DNA of 64,000 bases from Variovorax fucosicus (GTDB lineage: Bacteria > Pseudomonadota > Gammaproteobacteria > Burkholderiales > Burkholderiaceae_C), in contig NZ_JASZYU010000002.1 of assembly GCF_030316825.1 (NCBI RefSeq), positions 310,001 through 374,000 on the forward strand. The letters are read 5' to 3'. The position numbers and the translations under genes were made by a program. Each line of letters starts with the position of its first letter. Within the stretch, counting starts at the first letter, position 1. Of this stretch, positions 48,580-57,242 are shown piece by piece. The notes below the pieces were generated by a model. It ran no database searches. It was not told the origin of the DNA and saw only the letters and a list, made by a program, of their open reading frames with translations.

Positions 48580-50223
48580 ATGCGCCGCTTCATCACCCTC
48601 GACATACGCACCGTCCCCGGTTCGCTGGTCGACTGCGGCGTGCCGGAAGAGCCTGCATCGGAGTTCGCCGACACCATCCATGGCACCGCGCACACCTTGC
48701 CCGAGGGTGCGCACCTGCTCGACTACGAGATCGTGGGCTGCATCGGCGAAGGCGGTTTCGGCATCGTTTACCTAGCCTGGGATCCCGACCGGGCGGCGCA
48801 TGTGGCGATCAAGGAATACCTGCCGGCGGTGCTGGCATCGCGCGCCAGTGCCTCGGCCGCGGTGGTGGTCAAGTCGCGGCGCCACGAAGACAGCTTTCGC
48901 AGCGGCATGCGCAGCTTCGTCAACGAAGCGAAAACGCTGGCGCAGTTCGATCATCCGTCGCTGGTCAAGGTTCTGCACTTCTGGGAGGCCAACGGCACGG
49001 CCTACATGGCGATGCCGTACTACGTCGGCCCGACGCTCGCACAGGCGCTGGCCGAACTCGGCCGCGCGCCCGAGGAAGCCGAACTGCGCCGCTGGCTGAA
49101 CCCGCTGCTGGATGCGCTCGACGTGCTGCACGCCGCCGATTGTTTTCACCGCGACATCGCGCCCGACAACATCCTGCTCACCCAGGACGGCCCGGTGCTG
49201 CTGGACTTCGGTGCGGCACGCCGCGTCATCGAAGGGACGGGGCCGTCGCCGACGGTGGTGTTCAAGCCGGGCTTCACGCCGATCGAGCAGTACGGCCAGG
49301 TCGCCTCGATGAAGCAGGGCGCGTGGACCGACCTCTACGCCCTGGCCAGCGTGGTGTACGCGGCCATCACGGGGCAGCCGCCGGCGCCGTCGATCGAACG
49401 GTTGATGGACGATCGGCTGCGGCCGCTGGGCGAACAGGCCGGTGGGCGCTATGGCGCAGCGTTCCTGTCCGCCATCGACGCCGCACTCTCGCTGCATCCG
49501 CGCGACCGGCCGCAGAGCGTGGCGGAGTTCAGGCAACGCCTGGGTGAGACGGTGGTCCGCGATGGGCCGCCGGAGTTGTTGGAGCCATTGGAGCCATTGG
49601 AGCCGCTGCAATCGTTGGAGCCGCCGGCGCCATTCCCATTGCCAGCGGCGTTGCCGGCGCCATTGCCAACGTCGCACACGGCGCCGGCACCGGCAGCGTC
49701 GGCGCGGCCCGGCCGCGGCGGAACCTTCGCGGTCGTCGCGGCCGTGTCGCTGCTGGGCCTAGCGCTCGCCGGCTATTTTCGAATCGGTGATCCGGTGTTG
49801 TCGGATCCGCCGCCACCGCGTGTCGCTTCACCGGCAGTACCCGCGCCGGCACCGGCACTGGCATCCGCACCGGCGTTGCCCGCGGCACCGGTCGTCGCGC
49901 GCGCCATCGAGCCGACGCGGCCTGCAGATCCGCCGAGGCCAGTAGATCTGCCGCAGGCTGCGGAGCTGCCAGCGCAGATCGATGCGCTCGGGCCGGCGGT
50001 GGCTGCGGCTGCCGCGTCCATGCGCCCCGTGCCACCGGTTGTGCGGGAAACGCGCAGGCCCGTGGCTGAGCGGCCGGTCCGCGCCGCTGCGGTTCGCCCG
50101 GCGCCGCCGCCGGAAGAAAGCCCGCGCGCGCCTTCCCGCTGCACCGAGATTCTTCAGCGCGCCTCGCTGGAGCCGCTGACCTCCGGCGAAACCGCCTTCC
50201 TCAAAAAGGAGTGTGAACGATGA
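48580..50223 (+). CDS. Membrane-spanning Ser/Thr protein kinase
   Basis: A 547-residue bacterial Hanks-type kinase. The glycine loop is G56EGGFG61, the ATP lysine is K78, the catalytic loop is H190-R-D192 with N at IAPDN, and the magnesium aspartate is D209 in DFG. A proline- and glutamate-rich linker with repeated LEP units (about residues 330-380) leads to one membrane helix (about residues 381-402). A long, proline/alanine-rich periplasmic tail ends in a cysteine-containing helix (SRCTEILQRASLEPLTSGE). AGGAGG precedes the ATG. It is coupled to the OmpA-like gene (ATGA). Confidence 0.92.
   Translation: MRRFITLDIRTVPGSLVDCGVPEEPASEFADTIHGTAHTLPEGAHLLDYEIVGCIGEGGFGIVYLAWDPDRAAHVAIKEYLPAVLASRASASAAVVVKSRRHEDSFRSGMRSFVNEAKTLAQFDHPSLVKVLHFWEANGTAYMAMPYYVGPTLAQALAELGRAPEEAELRRWLNPLLDALDVLHAADCFHRDIAPDNILLTQDGPVLLDFGAARRVIEGTGPSPTVVFKPGFTPIEQYGQVASMKQGAWTDLYALASVVYAAITGQPPAPSIERLMDDRLRPLGEQAGGRYGAAFLSAIDAALSLHPRDRPQSVAEFRQRLGETVVRDGPPELLEPLEPLEPLQSLEPPAPFPLPAALPAPLPTSHTAPAPAASARPGRGGTFAVVAAVSLLGLALAGYFRIGDPVLSDPPPPRVASPAVPAPAPALASAPALPAAPVVARAIEPTRPADPPRPVDLPQAAELPAQIDALGPAVAAAAASMRPVPPVVRETRRPVAERPVRAAAVRPAPPPEESPRAPSRCTEILQRASLEPLTSGETAFLKKECER
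49579..49623 (+). repeat. 9-bp tandem repeat inside the kinase linker
   Basis: Five 9-bp units derived from TTGGAGCCA/G, the fourth degenerate (CTGCAATCG), encode the LEPLEPLEPLQSLEP stretch. Unit length is a multiple of three, so gain or loss of units keeps the frame and alters linker length between the kinase domain and the membrane. Confidence 0.75.
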
Positions 50224-51443
50224 CACCGATCTCCCTCACCTGCGAGCGCCGGCGCCACGCCGCCGCCTGTCTGGGCACCGTGCTGCTCGCGTTGGGCCTG
50301 GCCGGTTGCGCCGCGCCGCCTGCAGCGTCGTCGAAGACCGAGTTGCCGTTCGAGCAGGCCGTCGCGAATGCAACCGACGGGCTGGTGGCACAGACGCAGA
50401 AGCTCCCGGGCTTCCTGGCACAGGTCGGCGGTCGGCGCAGCGTGGTCATCGACCCGATGATCGATGCCGGCAGCGCGCAGCAGACCGCGGCCACGCAGGC
50501 GCTGCAGAGCCGCGTCATCGCGCGCATGACCACGAAGTTCGAGTCCGTCGAGATCCTGCCGTTCGAGCGCGCCAATCTGGCCAAGGCGCGCTACCTGCTG
50601 ACCGGCACGATGACGCGCCTGTCGCCCGGCCAGCCGCAGAGCCCGTTGCAGATCGACCTTGCACTGACCGAACTCGGCAGCGGCACCGTGGCTGCGCATG
50701 CATCGGCCGTGGCACGCGACGAGGGGCTGAACCACACGCCGTTGCCCTACTACCAGGACATTCCGGTGCCCACCCGCGACCTGGTGATCGAAAGCTACGT
50801 GCGCACCACGGCCACGCCGCAGGGGCAGCGCGCCGATCCCTACTATCTCGAGCGCATCGCGGTCGCGCCGGTGATCCAGCAGGCGACCTCGCTCTACAAC
50901 GCCGAGCGCTACCAAGACGCACTGGCTCAGTACAACGCGGCCGGCGGCTCGGCCGATGGAGAGCAGCTGCGCGTGCTCAACGGCATCTATCTCAGCTCGG
51001 CCAAGCTGGGGCGCACGGCCGAGGCAGAGCAGGCATTCGGCAAGATCGTCTCCTACGGCATCGCCAACCGGCAGCTCGGCGTGAAGTTCCTGTTCAACCC
51101 GGGCGGCACAGTGTTCTGGTCTGAGCCGCGGATCAGCGGCCCCTATGCGATGTGGCTGCGCGAGATCGCGAAGGCCAGTGCCGACGCCAGGGTCTGCATG
51201 GAGATCGTCGGCCATACCAGCCACACCGGCTCCGTTGCCTACAACGACGGGCTCTCGTTGCAGCGCGCACGCTACGTGCGGCAGCGGTTGATCGGCGAGT
51301 CGACTGCGCTGCGCGACCGCACCACCTTCAGCGGCAGGGGCTTTCGCGAGAACATCATCGGCAGCGGCACCGACGATGCGGCCGATGCGCTGGACCGCCG
51401 GGTCGAATTCAAGATCGTGGGTTGCGACGCCGCCGCTGCGTAG
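50220..51443 (+). CDS. OmpA-domain lipoprotein
   Basis: A 407-residue envelope lipoprotein. The lipobox ends ALGLAGC with lipidated C30. The middle part has a TPR-like element (ATSLYNAERYQDALAQYNAA). The C-terminal OmpA-like peptidoglycan-binding domain carries IVGHTSHTGSVAYNDGLSLQ and ALDRRVEFKIVGC. It begins inside the kinase stop (ATGA), which suggests it is a partner or target of the kinase; such pairs occur in envelope-sensing and type VI secretion contexts. No secretion genes are present here. Confidence 0.88.
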   Translation: MTPISLTCERRRHAAACLGTVLLALGLAGCAAPPAASSKTELPFEQAVANATDGLVAQTQKLPGFLAQVGGRRSVVIDPMIDAGSAQQTAATQALQSRVIARMTTKFESVEILPFERANLAKARYLLTGTMTRLSPGQPQSPLQIDLALTELGSGTVAAHASAVARDEGLNHTPLPYYQDIPVPTRDLVIESYVRTTATPQGQRADPYYLERIAVAPVIQQATSLYNAERYQDALAQYNAAGGSADGEQLRVLNGIYLSSAKLGRTAEAEQAFGKIVSYGIANRQLGVKFLFNPGGTVFWSEPRISGPYAMWLREIAKASADARVCMEIVGHTSHTGSVAYNDGLSLQRARYVRQRLIGESTALRDRTTFSGRGFRENIIGSGTDDAADALDRRVEFKIVGCDAAAA

Positions 51444-51528
51444 CAAGACGTAAGGCGCGCACACACGGCTCCCACATTCCTCCGTTTTCGGGATCCACAG
51501 TCGGATCTCGAAGACGAAGGAAATCCGT

Positions 51529-51822
51529 GTGAGCAACATCACCGCAGAACAACTTGAAAGCGCGAAGCAGTCGATCGTCGACGTGATTGTGCGAAGACCC
51601 CTGCTCGGCAGCTTGGCCCTGATGGCGCTGGCAGGGTGCCATGCCGGTGGTACCAGCGAGGTCGCGGTCGACTGCCCCCACAGTCTTTCAACACTGGCGC
51701 CGATCATGGCAACGAGCAGCCGGAACCCGCCGTGCATGACGGCGCAGCCTGATGTGGCGGTGGCTTCCACGCCTCGCGCGACAAAGAACCAGAGCCCTAC
51801 GGCAGTCGCTTCCGCACGATGA
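51529..51822 (+). CDS. Small ORF coupled to the BamA-like gene, possible lipoprotein or gene remnant
   Basis: A 97-residue frame with a GTG start, AAGGAAA eight bases upstream, and a stop overlapping the ATG of the next gene (ATGA). The first 20 residues (SNITAEQLESAKQSIVDVI) recall a phasin N-terminus. A hydrophobic segment with a lipobox-like LAGC (C37) follows. The rest is low-complexity and not clearly protein-like. Coupling favours a real gene; composition favours a truncated or relict one. I recognise no family. Confidence 0.4.
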   Translation: MSNITAEQLESAKQSIVDVIVRRPLLGSLALMALAGCHAGGTSEVAVDCPHSLSTLAPIMATSSRNPPCMTAQPDVAVASTPRATKNQSPTAVASAR

Positions 51823-54233
51823 GCATCACCTTCCGTGGACTTTCCCTTCGTGTAGTGGTCGCTCTGGTAGCGAGCGCATTGGCCGCCACGGCTGCGTGGG
51901 CCGTAGAGCCCTTCACGGTGCGCGACATTCGCGTCGAAGGCCTGCAGCGGGTCGAGCCCGGCACCATCTTCGCCTCGCTGCCGTTTCGCGTGGGCGACAC
52001 CTACAACGACGAACGCGGCTCGGCCGCCATCCGTGCGCTGTTCGACCTGGGCCTGTTCAAGGACGTGCGCATCGACGTCAGCGGCAACGTGCTGGTGGTG
52101 ATCGTCGAGGAGCGCCCCACCATCGCCGCGGTCGACTTCGCCGGCATCAAGGAATTCGACAAGGCGGCCCTGCAAAAGGCGCTGCGCGAAGTGGGCCTGG
52201 CCGAAGGCCGCCCCTACGACAAGGCGCTGGCCGATCGCGCCGAGCAGGAGCTCAAGCGCCAGTACATCAGCCGCAGCCTCTACAACGCCCAGATCGTCAC
52301 CACCGTCACCCCGTCCGAGCGCAACCGCGTGAACCTCACCTTCTCGGTGACCGAAGGCGACTCCGCGCGCATCCGGGAAGTCAAGATCGTGGGCAACCAG
52401 GCCTTCAGCGAATCCACGCTGCTGGGCCTGTTCGACCAGGACTCGGGCGGCTGGCTGGCCTGGTACACCAAGTCCAACCAGTACTCGCGCGCCAAGCTCA
52501 ACGCCGACCTGGAGACGCTGCGCTCCTACTACATCACGCGCGGCTACCTGGAGTTCCGGGTCGACTCGACCCAGGTTGCGATCTCGCCTGATCGGCAGGA
52601 CCTGTCGGTCACCGTCAACATCACCGAAGGCCAGAAGTTCACCGTCTCGGGCGTCAAGCTGGACGGCAACTACCTTGGGCGCGACGACGAGTTCAAGTCG
52701 CTGGTGACCATCAAGCCGGGCGAGCCCTACAACGGCGAGCAGGTGAGCGAGACCACCAAGGCCTTCACCGACTACTTCGGCACCTTCGGCTATGCGTTCG
52801 CGAAGGTGCAGGCCAAGCCCGAGGTCGACCGCACCAACAACACGGTGGCCATGAACCTGGTGGCCGAGCCGTCGCGGCGCGTGTACGTGCGCCGGGTGAT
52901 CGTGGGCGGCAACAACCGCACGCGCGACGAAGTGATCCGCCGCGAGTTCCGCCAGTACGAAGCCTCCTGGTACGACGGCGACAAGATCAAGCTGTCGCGA
53001 GACCGGGTCGACCGGCTCGGCTTCTTCACGGACGTCAACGTCGACACGCAGGAAGTGGCGGGATCTCCCGACCAGGTCGACCTGACGGTCGACGTCAAGG
53101 AAAAGCCGACCGGCAGCCTCCAGCTCGGGGCGGGCTATTCGAGCACCGACAAGATCTCGGTGACCTTCGGCATCACGCAGGAGAACCTGTTCGGTTCGGG
53201 CAACTATCTCGGGTTGCAGGTCAGCACGAGCTCCTACAACAAGAGCATTTCGTTGTCGGCGACGAACCCGTACTTCACCCCGGGCGGCGTCTCGCGCACG
53301 CTGAGCGTCTTTCACACGGTGACGCGTCCCTACTACCAGGCCGACGGCAACTACAAGCTGTCGAGCGACGGCGGCGCCATCAAGTTCGGCGTGCCGTTCG
53401 GCGAACTGGACACGGTCTACTTCGGCCTCGGGCTGGAGCGCTACAAGTTCACGCCCGGCACCAACGGGTCGTACACCCTGGTCAACGGGTCGTACGTTTA
53501 CACCGCCACCCCGCAGGCCTACCTCGACTACTTCCAGTGCACCGGCACCGTGCCGAGCGTGGTGTGCGCGAAGGACAGCATTCTCGGCATCCCCGCAACG
53601 GTGGGCTGGTCACGCGACGATCGAGACAGCGCATTGGTGCCGACCAAGGGCCGACTGCAGAGCGCGAGCCTGGAAGTGGGTGTCGGCTCGGCGCTGCGCT
53701 ACATGAAGAGCCAGTACCAGTACCAGCAGTACTTTCCGCTGAGCAAGCAGTACACGCTGGCCGTCAACGGCGAGCTGGGCTATGCCAGGGCCCTGGGCGA
53801 CTCGACCTATCCGATCTTCAAGAACTTCTATGCAGGCGGTCTGGGCTCGATCCGGGGCTTCGAGCAGAACTCGCTGGGGCCGCGCGATGCGGTGACGGGT
53901 GGCTCGCTGGGCGGCACCAGGAAGGCGATCTTCAATGCCGAACTCAGCACGCCGTTCCCGGGTGCCGGCAACGACCGGACACTGAGGCTCTATGGATTCT
54001 TCGATGCAGGCAACGTGTTCACCGAGCGGGGCGCCTCGATGACCGACGCGCAGTGGAAGGCACAGAACAGGATTCGCGCCTCCGCCGGCATCGGCATCAG
54101 CTGGATCTCGCCGCTCGGGCCGCTGCGCCTGGCCTATGCGGTGCCGATCCGCTACCAGAAGCTGGACGAGACGAACAGCATCGCGGCCGATCGCACGCAG
54201 CGCGTGCAGTTCCAGATCGGCACGTCGTTCTGA
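51819..54233 (+). CDS. bamA: BamA-family outer-membrane protein assembly factor (Omp85)
   Basis: An 804-residue outer-membrane protein. A signal peptide (about residues 1-28, AAWA cleavage) precedes five POTRA repeats (about residues 30-430) and a beta-barrel that ends in F804 (QFQIGTSF). The conserved barrel motif is I678-R-G-F681 with DARDA-like NSLGPRD after it. The barrel would fold and insert outer-membrane proteins. It is not next to dxr, rseP, skp or lpxD, so this is probably a paralogue. It follows the kinase and OmpA lipoprotein genes; a hairpin repeat follows it. Confidence 0.88.
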   Translation: MSITFRGLSLRVVVALVASALAATAAWAVEPFTVRDIRVEGLQRVEPGTIFASLPFRVGDTYNDERGSAAIRALFDLGLFKDVRIDVSGNVLVVIVEERPTIAAVDFAGIKEFDKAALQKALREVGLAEGRPYDKALADRAEQELKRQYISRSLYNAQIVTTVTPSERNRVNLTFSVTEGDSARIREVKIVGNQAFSESTLLGLFDQDSGGWLAWYTKSNQYSRAKLNADLETLRSYYITRGYLEFRVDSTQVAISPDRQDLSVTVNITEGQKFTVSGVKLDGNYLGRDDEFKSLVTIKPGEPYNGEQVSETTKAFTDYFGTFGYAFAKVQAKPEVDRTNNTVAMNLVAEPSRRVYVRRVIVGGNNRTRDEVIRREFRQYEASWYDGDKIKLSRDRVDRLGFFTDVNVDTQEVAGSPDQVDLTVDVKEKPTGSLQLGAGYSSTDKISVTFGITQENLFGSGNYLGLQVSTSSYNKSISLSATNPYFTPGGVSRTLSVFHTVTRPYYQADGNYKLSSDGGAIKFGVPFGELDTVYFGLGLERYKFTPGTNGSYTLVNGSYVYTATPQAYLDYFQCTGTVPSVVCAKDSILGIPATVGWSRDDRDSALVPTKGRLQSASLEVGVGSALRYMKSQYQYQQYFPLSKQYTLAVNGELGYARALGDSTYPIFKNFYAGGLGSIRGFEQNSLGPRDAVTGGSLGGTRKAIFNAELSTPFPGAGNDRTLRLYGFFDAGNVFTERGASMTDAQWKAQNRIRASAGIGISWISPLGPLRLAYAVPIRYQKLDETNSIAADRTQRVQFQIGTSF

Positions 54234-54260
54234 AAGAGCCCGGGGCGGGCCGCTGGCGGG

Positions 54261-54328
54261 GGGTGGCCCCTTCCGCGAATGTCCCCCGGCCTGCGGCCTC
54301 CTCCTTTATTTCGCTGCAGGGGCCACCC
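54261..54328. repeat. Hairpin repeat module, family 2, copy D1
   Basis: Arms GGGTGGCCCC (54261-54270) and GGGGCCACCC (54319-54328) enclose a 48-nt core that contains CGCGAATGTCCCCC, the inner stem GGCC-TGC-GGCC and CTCCTCCTTTATTTCGCTGC. It lies between the convergent BamA-like and MFS genes. The flank 54329-54413 matches, inverted, the DNA around copies D2/D3 (32 bp exact at 54382-54413), but without a second hairpin. The rest of the 243-bp gap shows no gene. Confidence 0.85.
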
Positions 54329-54476
54329 ACCACCAGCGGCCACGGCACGCTCGTAGTGCTCAGCGCGAAACGGTCACATAGCGCCCTGAGCCCGCCCCGG
54401 AACCTCAGCGCCCTGATCCCGACCCGAAGCCTCAGCACTCAAATCAGACGTCGGACTCTGTGAATGCGAGACCGCA

Positions 54477-55805
54477 TCAATGGTCGTGATGCAGGTAGCT
54501 CGCCTGCCTCGGCAGCCGCAGACTGACGAGGAAGGCGATCACCATCATCACCGTCACGTACCAGTAGAACGCCGACTCGTGGCCCAGCGACTTGAGCCCC
54601 AGCGCCACGTACTCGGCAGAGCCGCCGAAAATCGCGTTCGCCACCGCATAGGCCAAGCCTACGCCGAGCGCGCGCACCTCGGGCGGGAACATCTCGGCCT
54701 TCACGATCCCGCTGATCGAGGTGTAGAAGCTCACGATCGCCAACGCCAGGATGATCAGCACGAACGCCAGCACCGGGCTCGTCACGTACTGCAGCGACGT
54801 GAGGATCGGCACCGTCGCCAGCGCGCCGAGGCCACCGAACAGCAGCATGTTGTTGCGCCGGCCGATGCGATCCGACAACGCCCCGAACAGCGGCTGCATG
54901 CACATGTAGACGAACAGCGCGCAGGTCATCACGTAGCTGGTCGTCTTGATCGGCAGGTGCACCGTGTTCACCAGGTACTTCTGCATGTAGGTCGTGAAGG
55001 TGTAGAAGATCAGCGAGCCGCCGGCCGTGTAGCCCAGCACCGTGAAGAAGGCCGCCTTGTGATGGCGGAACAGGCCGGCCATGCTGCCGGCCTCCTTGTT
55101 GGCCTTGGCCTCGGCGGTCTGCGTTTCATGCAGGGTGCGGCGCAGCAGCAGGGCAACCACCGCGGCCACGGCACCGATCACGAACGGAATGCGCCAGCCC
55201 CAGGCCTTGAGTTCGGCCTCGTCGAGCAACTGCTCCAGCACCACGATCACCAGCACCGCAAGCAACTGGCCACCGATCAGCGTGACGTACTGGAACGACG
55301 AGAAGAAGCCGCGCTGGCCCTTGAGCGCCACCTCGCTCATGTAGGTGGCCGTGGTGCCGTACTCGCCGCCCACCGACAGCCCCTGAAACAGGCGGCACAC
55401 CAGCAGCAGGAACGGCGCCCAGGCCCCGATCTGCGCATAGGTCGGCAGGCAGGCGATGACCAGCGAGCCGGCGCACATCATGGTCACCGAGATCAGCATC
55501 GAAGTCTTGCGTCCGAGCCGGTCGGCCACGCGGCCGAACAGCCAGCCGCCTATGGGCCGCATCAGGAAGCCGGCCGCGAACACGCCCGCGGTGTTGAGCA
55601 ACTGCGCGGTCGGGTCCGACTTCGGGAAGAAGGCCGGCGCGAAGTACAACGCGCTGAAGGCGTAGACGTAGAAGTCGAACCACTCGACCAGGTTGCCCGA
55701 CGATGCGGCCATGATCGCGAAGATGCGATGGCGTTTTTCTTCGGCGCTGTAGTGCGGCGCGGCAACCGCATCGTTGGCGGCTGAGACGAGCGCGGCTGTG
55801 CTCAT
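54477..55805 (-). CDS. MFS metabolite:H+ symporter (KgtP-like)
   Basis: A 442-residue twelve-helix carrier of the metabolite:H+ symporter group. Family signatures are [54 protein letters not shown] and [10 protein letters not shown]. KgtP-like members import alpha-ketoglutarate or other organic acids. It lies 115 bp downstream of the lactate dehydrogenase on the same strand, so a hydroxy-acid or keto-acid substrate is plausible. Its stop is 63 bp from the repeat-flank end at 54413. Confidence 0.9.
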   Translation of the reverse strand: MSTAALVSAANDAVAAPHYSAEEKRHRIFAIMAASSGNLVEWFDFYVYAFSALYFAPAFFPKSDPTAQLLNTAGVFAAGFLMRPIGGWLFGRVADRLGRKTSMLISVTMMCAGSLVIACLPTYAQIGAWAPFLLLVCRLFQGLSVGGEYGTTATYMSEVALKGQRGFFSSFQYVTLIGGQLLAVLVIVVLEQLLDEAELKAWGWRIPFVIGAVAAVVALLLRRTLHETQTAEAKANKEAGSMAGLFRHHKAAFFTVLGYTAGGSLIFYTFTTYMQKYLVNTVHLPIKTTSYVMTCALFVYMCMQPLFGALSDRIGRRNNMLLFGGLGALATVPILTSLQYVTSPVLAFVLIILALAIVSFYTSISGIVKAEMFPPEVRALGVGLAYAVANAIFGGSAEYVALGLKSLGHESAFYWYVTVMMVIAFLVSLRLPRQASYLHHDH

Positions 55806-55920
55806 GACATGGCCTCTCTGTGTGTTGTTATGGCCCTTTCATTGTGCGACGGCGACGGGATCCGCGCTGTCAGCCAACGCCGCACCGCGCTCCGACGCGA
55901 CCGGGGTCAGCGGTGCCCGT

Positions 55921-57078
55921 TCAGAACGTGCCGGGCAGCAGGATGCTCGAGTCCACCTCGTCGATCTGCGTGCGGCCGCAGAACGCCATCGTGATGTCGA
56001 GCTCCTTGTGCAGGATCTGCAGCGCGCGCGTCACGCCGGCTTCGCCGTAGGCACCGAGTGCATACAGGAAGGCGCGGCCGATCAGCACGCCGCGCGCACC
56101 CAGGGCGCGGGCTTTCAGCACGTCCTGCCCGCTGCGGATGCCGCCGTCCATCCAGACCTCGATCTCGGTGCCAACCGCTTCAACGATGGCTGGCAGCGCC
56201 TCGATGGAAGACTGCGCACCGTCGAGCTGGCGACCGCCGTGGTTGCTGACGATCAGCGCATCGGCACCGCTGGAGGCGGCCAGCCGCGCGTCTTCCACGT
56301 CCATGATGCCCTTGAGGATCAGCTTGCCGCCCCAGCGCTTCTTGATCCACTCCACATCGGCCCAGCTCAGCGTTGGATCGAACTGCTCGGCCGTCCAGGA
56401 ACTGAGCGACGACAGGTCGCCCACGTTCTTCGCGTGGCCGACGATGTTGCCGAAGCTGCGGCGTTGCGTGCCCAGCATGCCCATGCACCAGCGCGGCTTG
56501 GTGGCCAGGTTGATCAGGTTGGCGATGGTGGGTTTCGGCGGTGCCGTCAGGCCGTTCTTGATGTCCTTGTGACGCTGCCCCAGCACCTGCAGATCGAGCG
56601 TGAGCTGCAGCGCCGAGCAGTTGGCCGCTTTCGCGCGGTCGATCAGGCGCTCGATGAAGTCGCGATCCTTCATCACGTAGAGCTGGAACCAGAAAGGATG
56701 GTTGTCGGTGGCCGCGGCGATGTCCTCGAGCGAGCAGATGCTCATGGTCGAGAGCGTGAACGGGATGCCGAAGGCCTTGGCTGCGCGCGCTCCGAGGATC
56801 TCGCCGTCGGCATGCTGCATGCCGGTCATGCCGGTCGGCGCAATGGCCACCGGCATGGCGACCTCCTGGCCGATCATGGTGCTGCGGGTGCTGCGGCCTT
56901 CCATGTTCACCGCCACGCGCTGGCGCAGCTTGATCTTGCGGAAGTCGTCTTCGTTGGCGCGGTAGGTGCCTTCGGTCCAGGCGCCGGAGTCGGCGTAGTC
57001 GTAGAACATGCGCGGCACGCGGCGCCGGGCGACCACGCGCAGGTCTTCGATGCAGGTGATCCTGGAAAGGTCGGGCAC
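55921..57078 (-). CDS. lldD: FMN-dependent L-lactate dehydrogenase (alpha-hydroxy-acid oxidase family)
   Basis: A 385-residue flavoenzyme. The catalytic histidine is H280 in SNHGGRQLDG, with R283 for the carboxylate. The FMN-binding MPVAIAPTGMTGM and YADSGAWTEGTYRANEDDF are conserved. It oxidises L-lactate to pyruvate at the membrane. I start it at the GTG at 57078, five bases after AAGGAGA. The gene follows a 25-codon ORF and FUSC on the same strand, and precedes a probable carboxylate carrier. Another alpha-hydroxy acid is possible. Confidence 0.93.
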   Translation of the reverse strand: MPDLSRITCIEDLRVVARRRVPRMFYDYADSGAWTEGTYRANEDDFRKIKLRQRVAVNMEGRSTRSTMIGQEVAMPVAIAPTGMTGMQHADGEILGARAAKAFGIPFTLSTMSICSLEDIAAATDNHPFWFQLYVMKDRDFIERLIDRAKAANCSALQLTLDLQVLGQRHKDIKNGLTAPPKPTIANLINLATKPRWCMGMLGTQRRSFGNIVGHAKNVGDLSSLSSWTAEQFDPTLSWADVEWIKKRWGGKLILKGIMDVEDARLAASSGADALIVSNHGGRQLDGAQSSIEALPAIVEAVGTEIEVWMDGGIRSGQDVLKARALGARGVLIGRAFLYALGAYGEAGVTRALQILHKELDITMAFCGRTQIDEVDSSILLPGTF

Positions 57079-57164
57079 GGGGGTCTCCTTGGGGGCTGTA
57101 TCGGGGTGCAGCCGCCCATTATCAACACCCCCGATACGCCGAAGCGCCCGTGCGGGCTCGTGGA

Positions 57165-57242
57165 CTACAGGATCTGCGAAATCAGTACCGCCACGCCGCC
57201 CAGCGAAATGGCGGCGCCGACGATGCGTCGAAAGGTCTTCAT
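57165..57242 (-). CDS. 25-residue ORF coupled to the FUSC gene
   Basis: The ATG at 57242 overlaps the FUSC stop (ATGA) and reads MKTFRRIVGAAISLGGVAVL, then five further residues (ISQIL). Three basic residues followed by about 17 hydrophobic ones would make a single membrane helix. It ends 86 bp before lldD. No family is recognised. Its size makes chance a real possibility; the coupling and the amphipathic plan are its only support. Confidence 0.4.
   Translation of the reverse strand: MKTFRRIVGAAISLGGVAVLISQIL

Noticed and set aside
50154-53315. A long minus-strand frame across the OmpA-like and BamA-like genes
   Set aside because: No recognisable motif; the plus-strand genes have signal peptides, a lipobox and family motifs.
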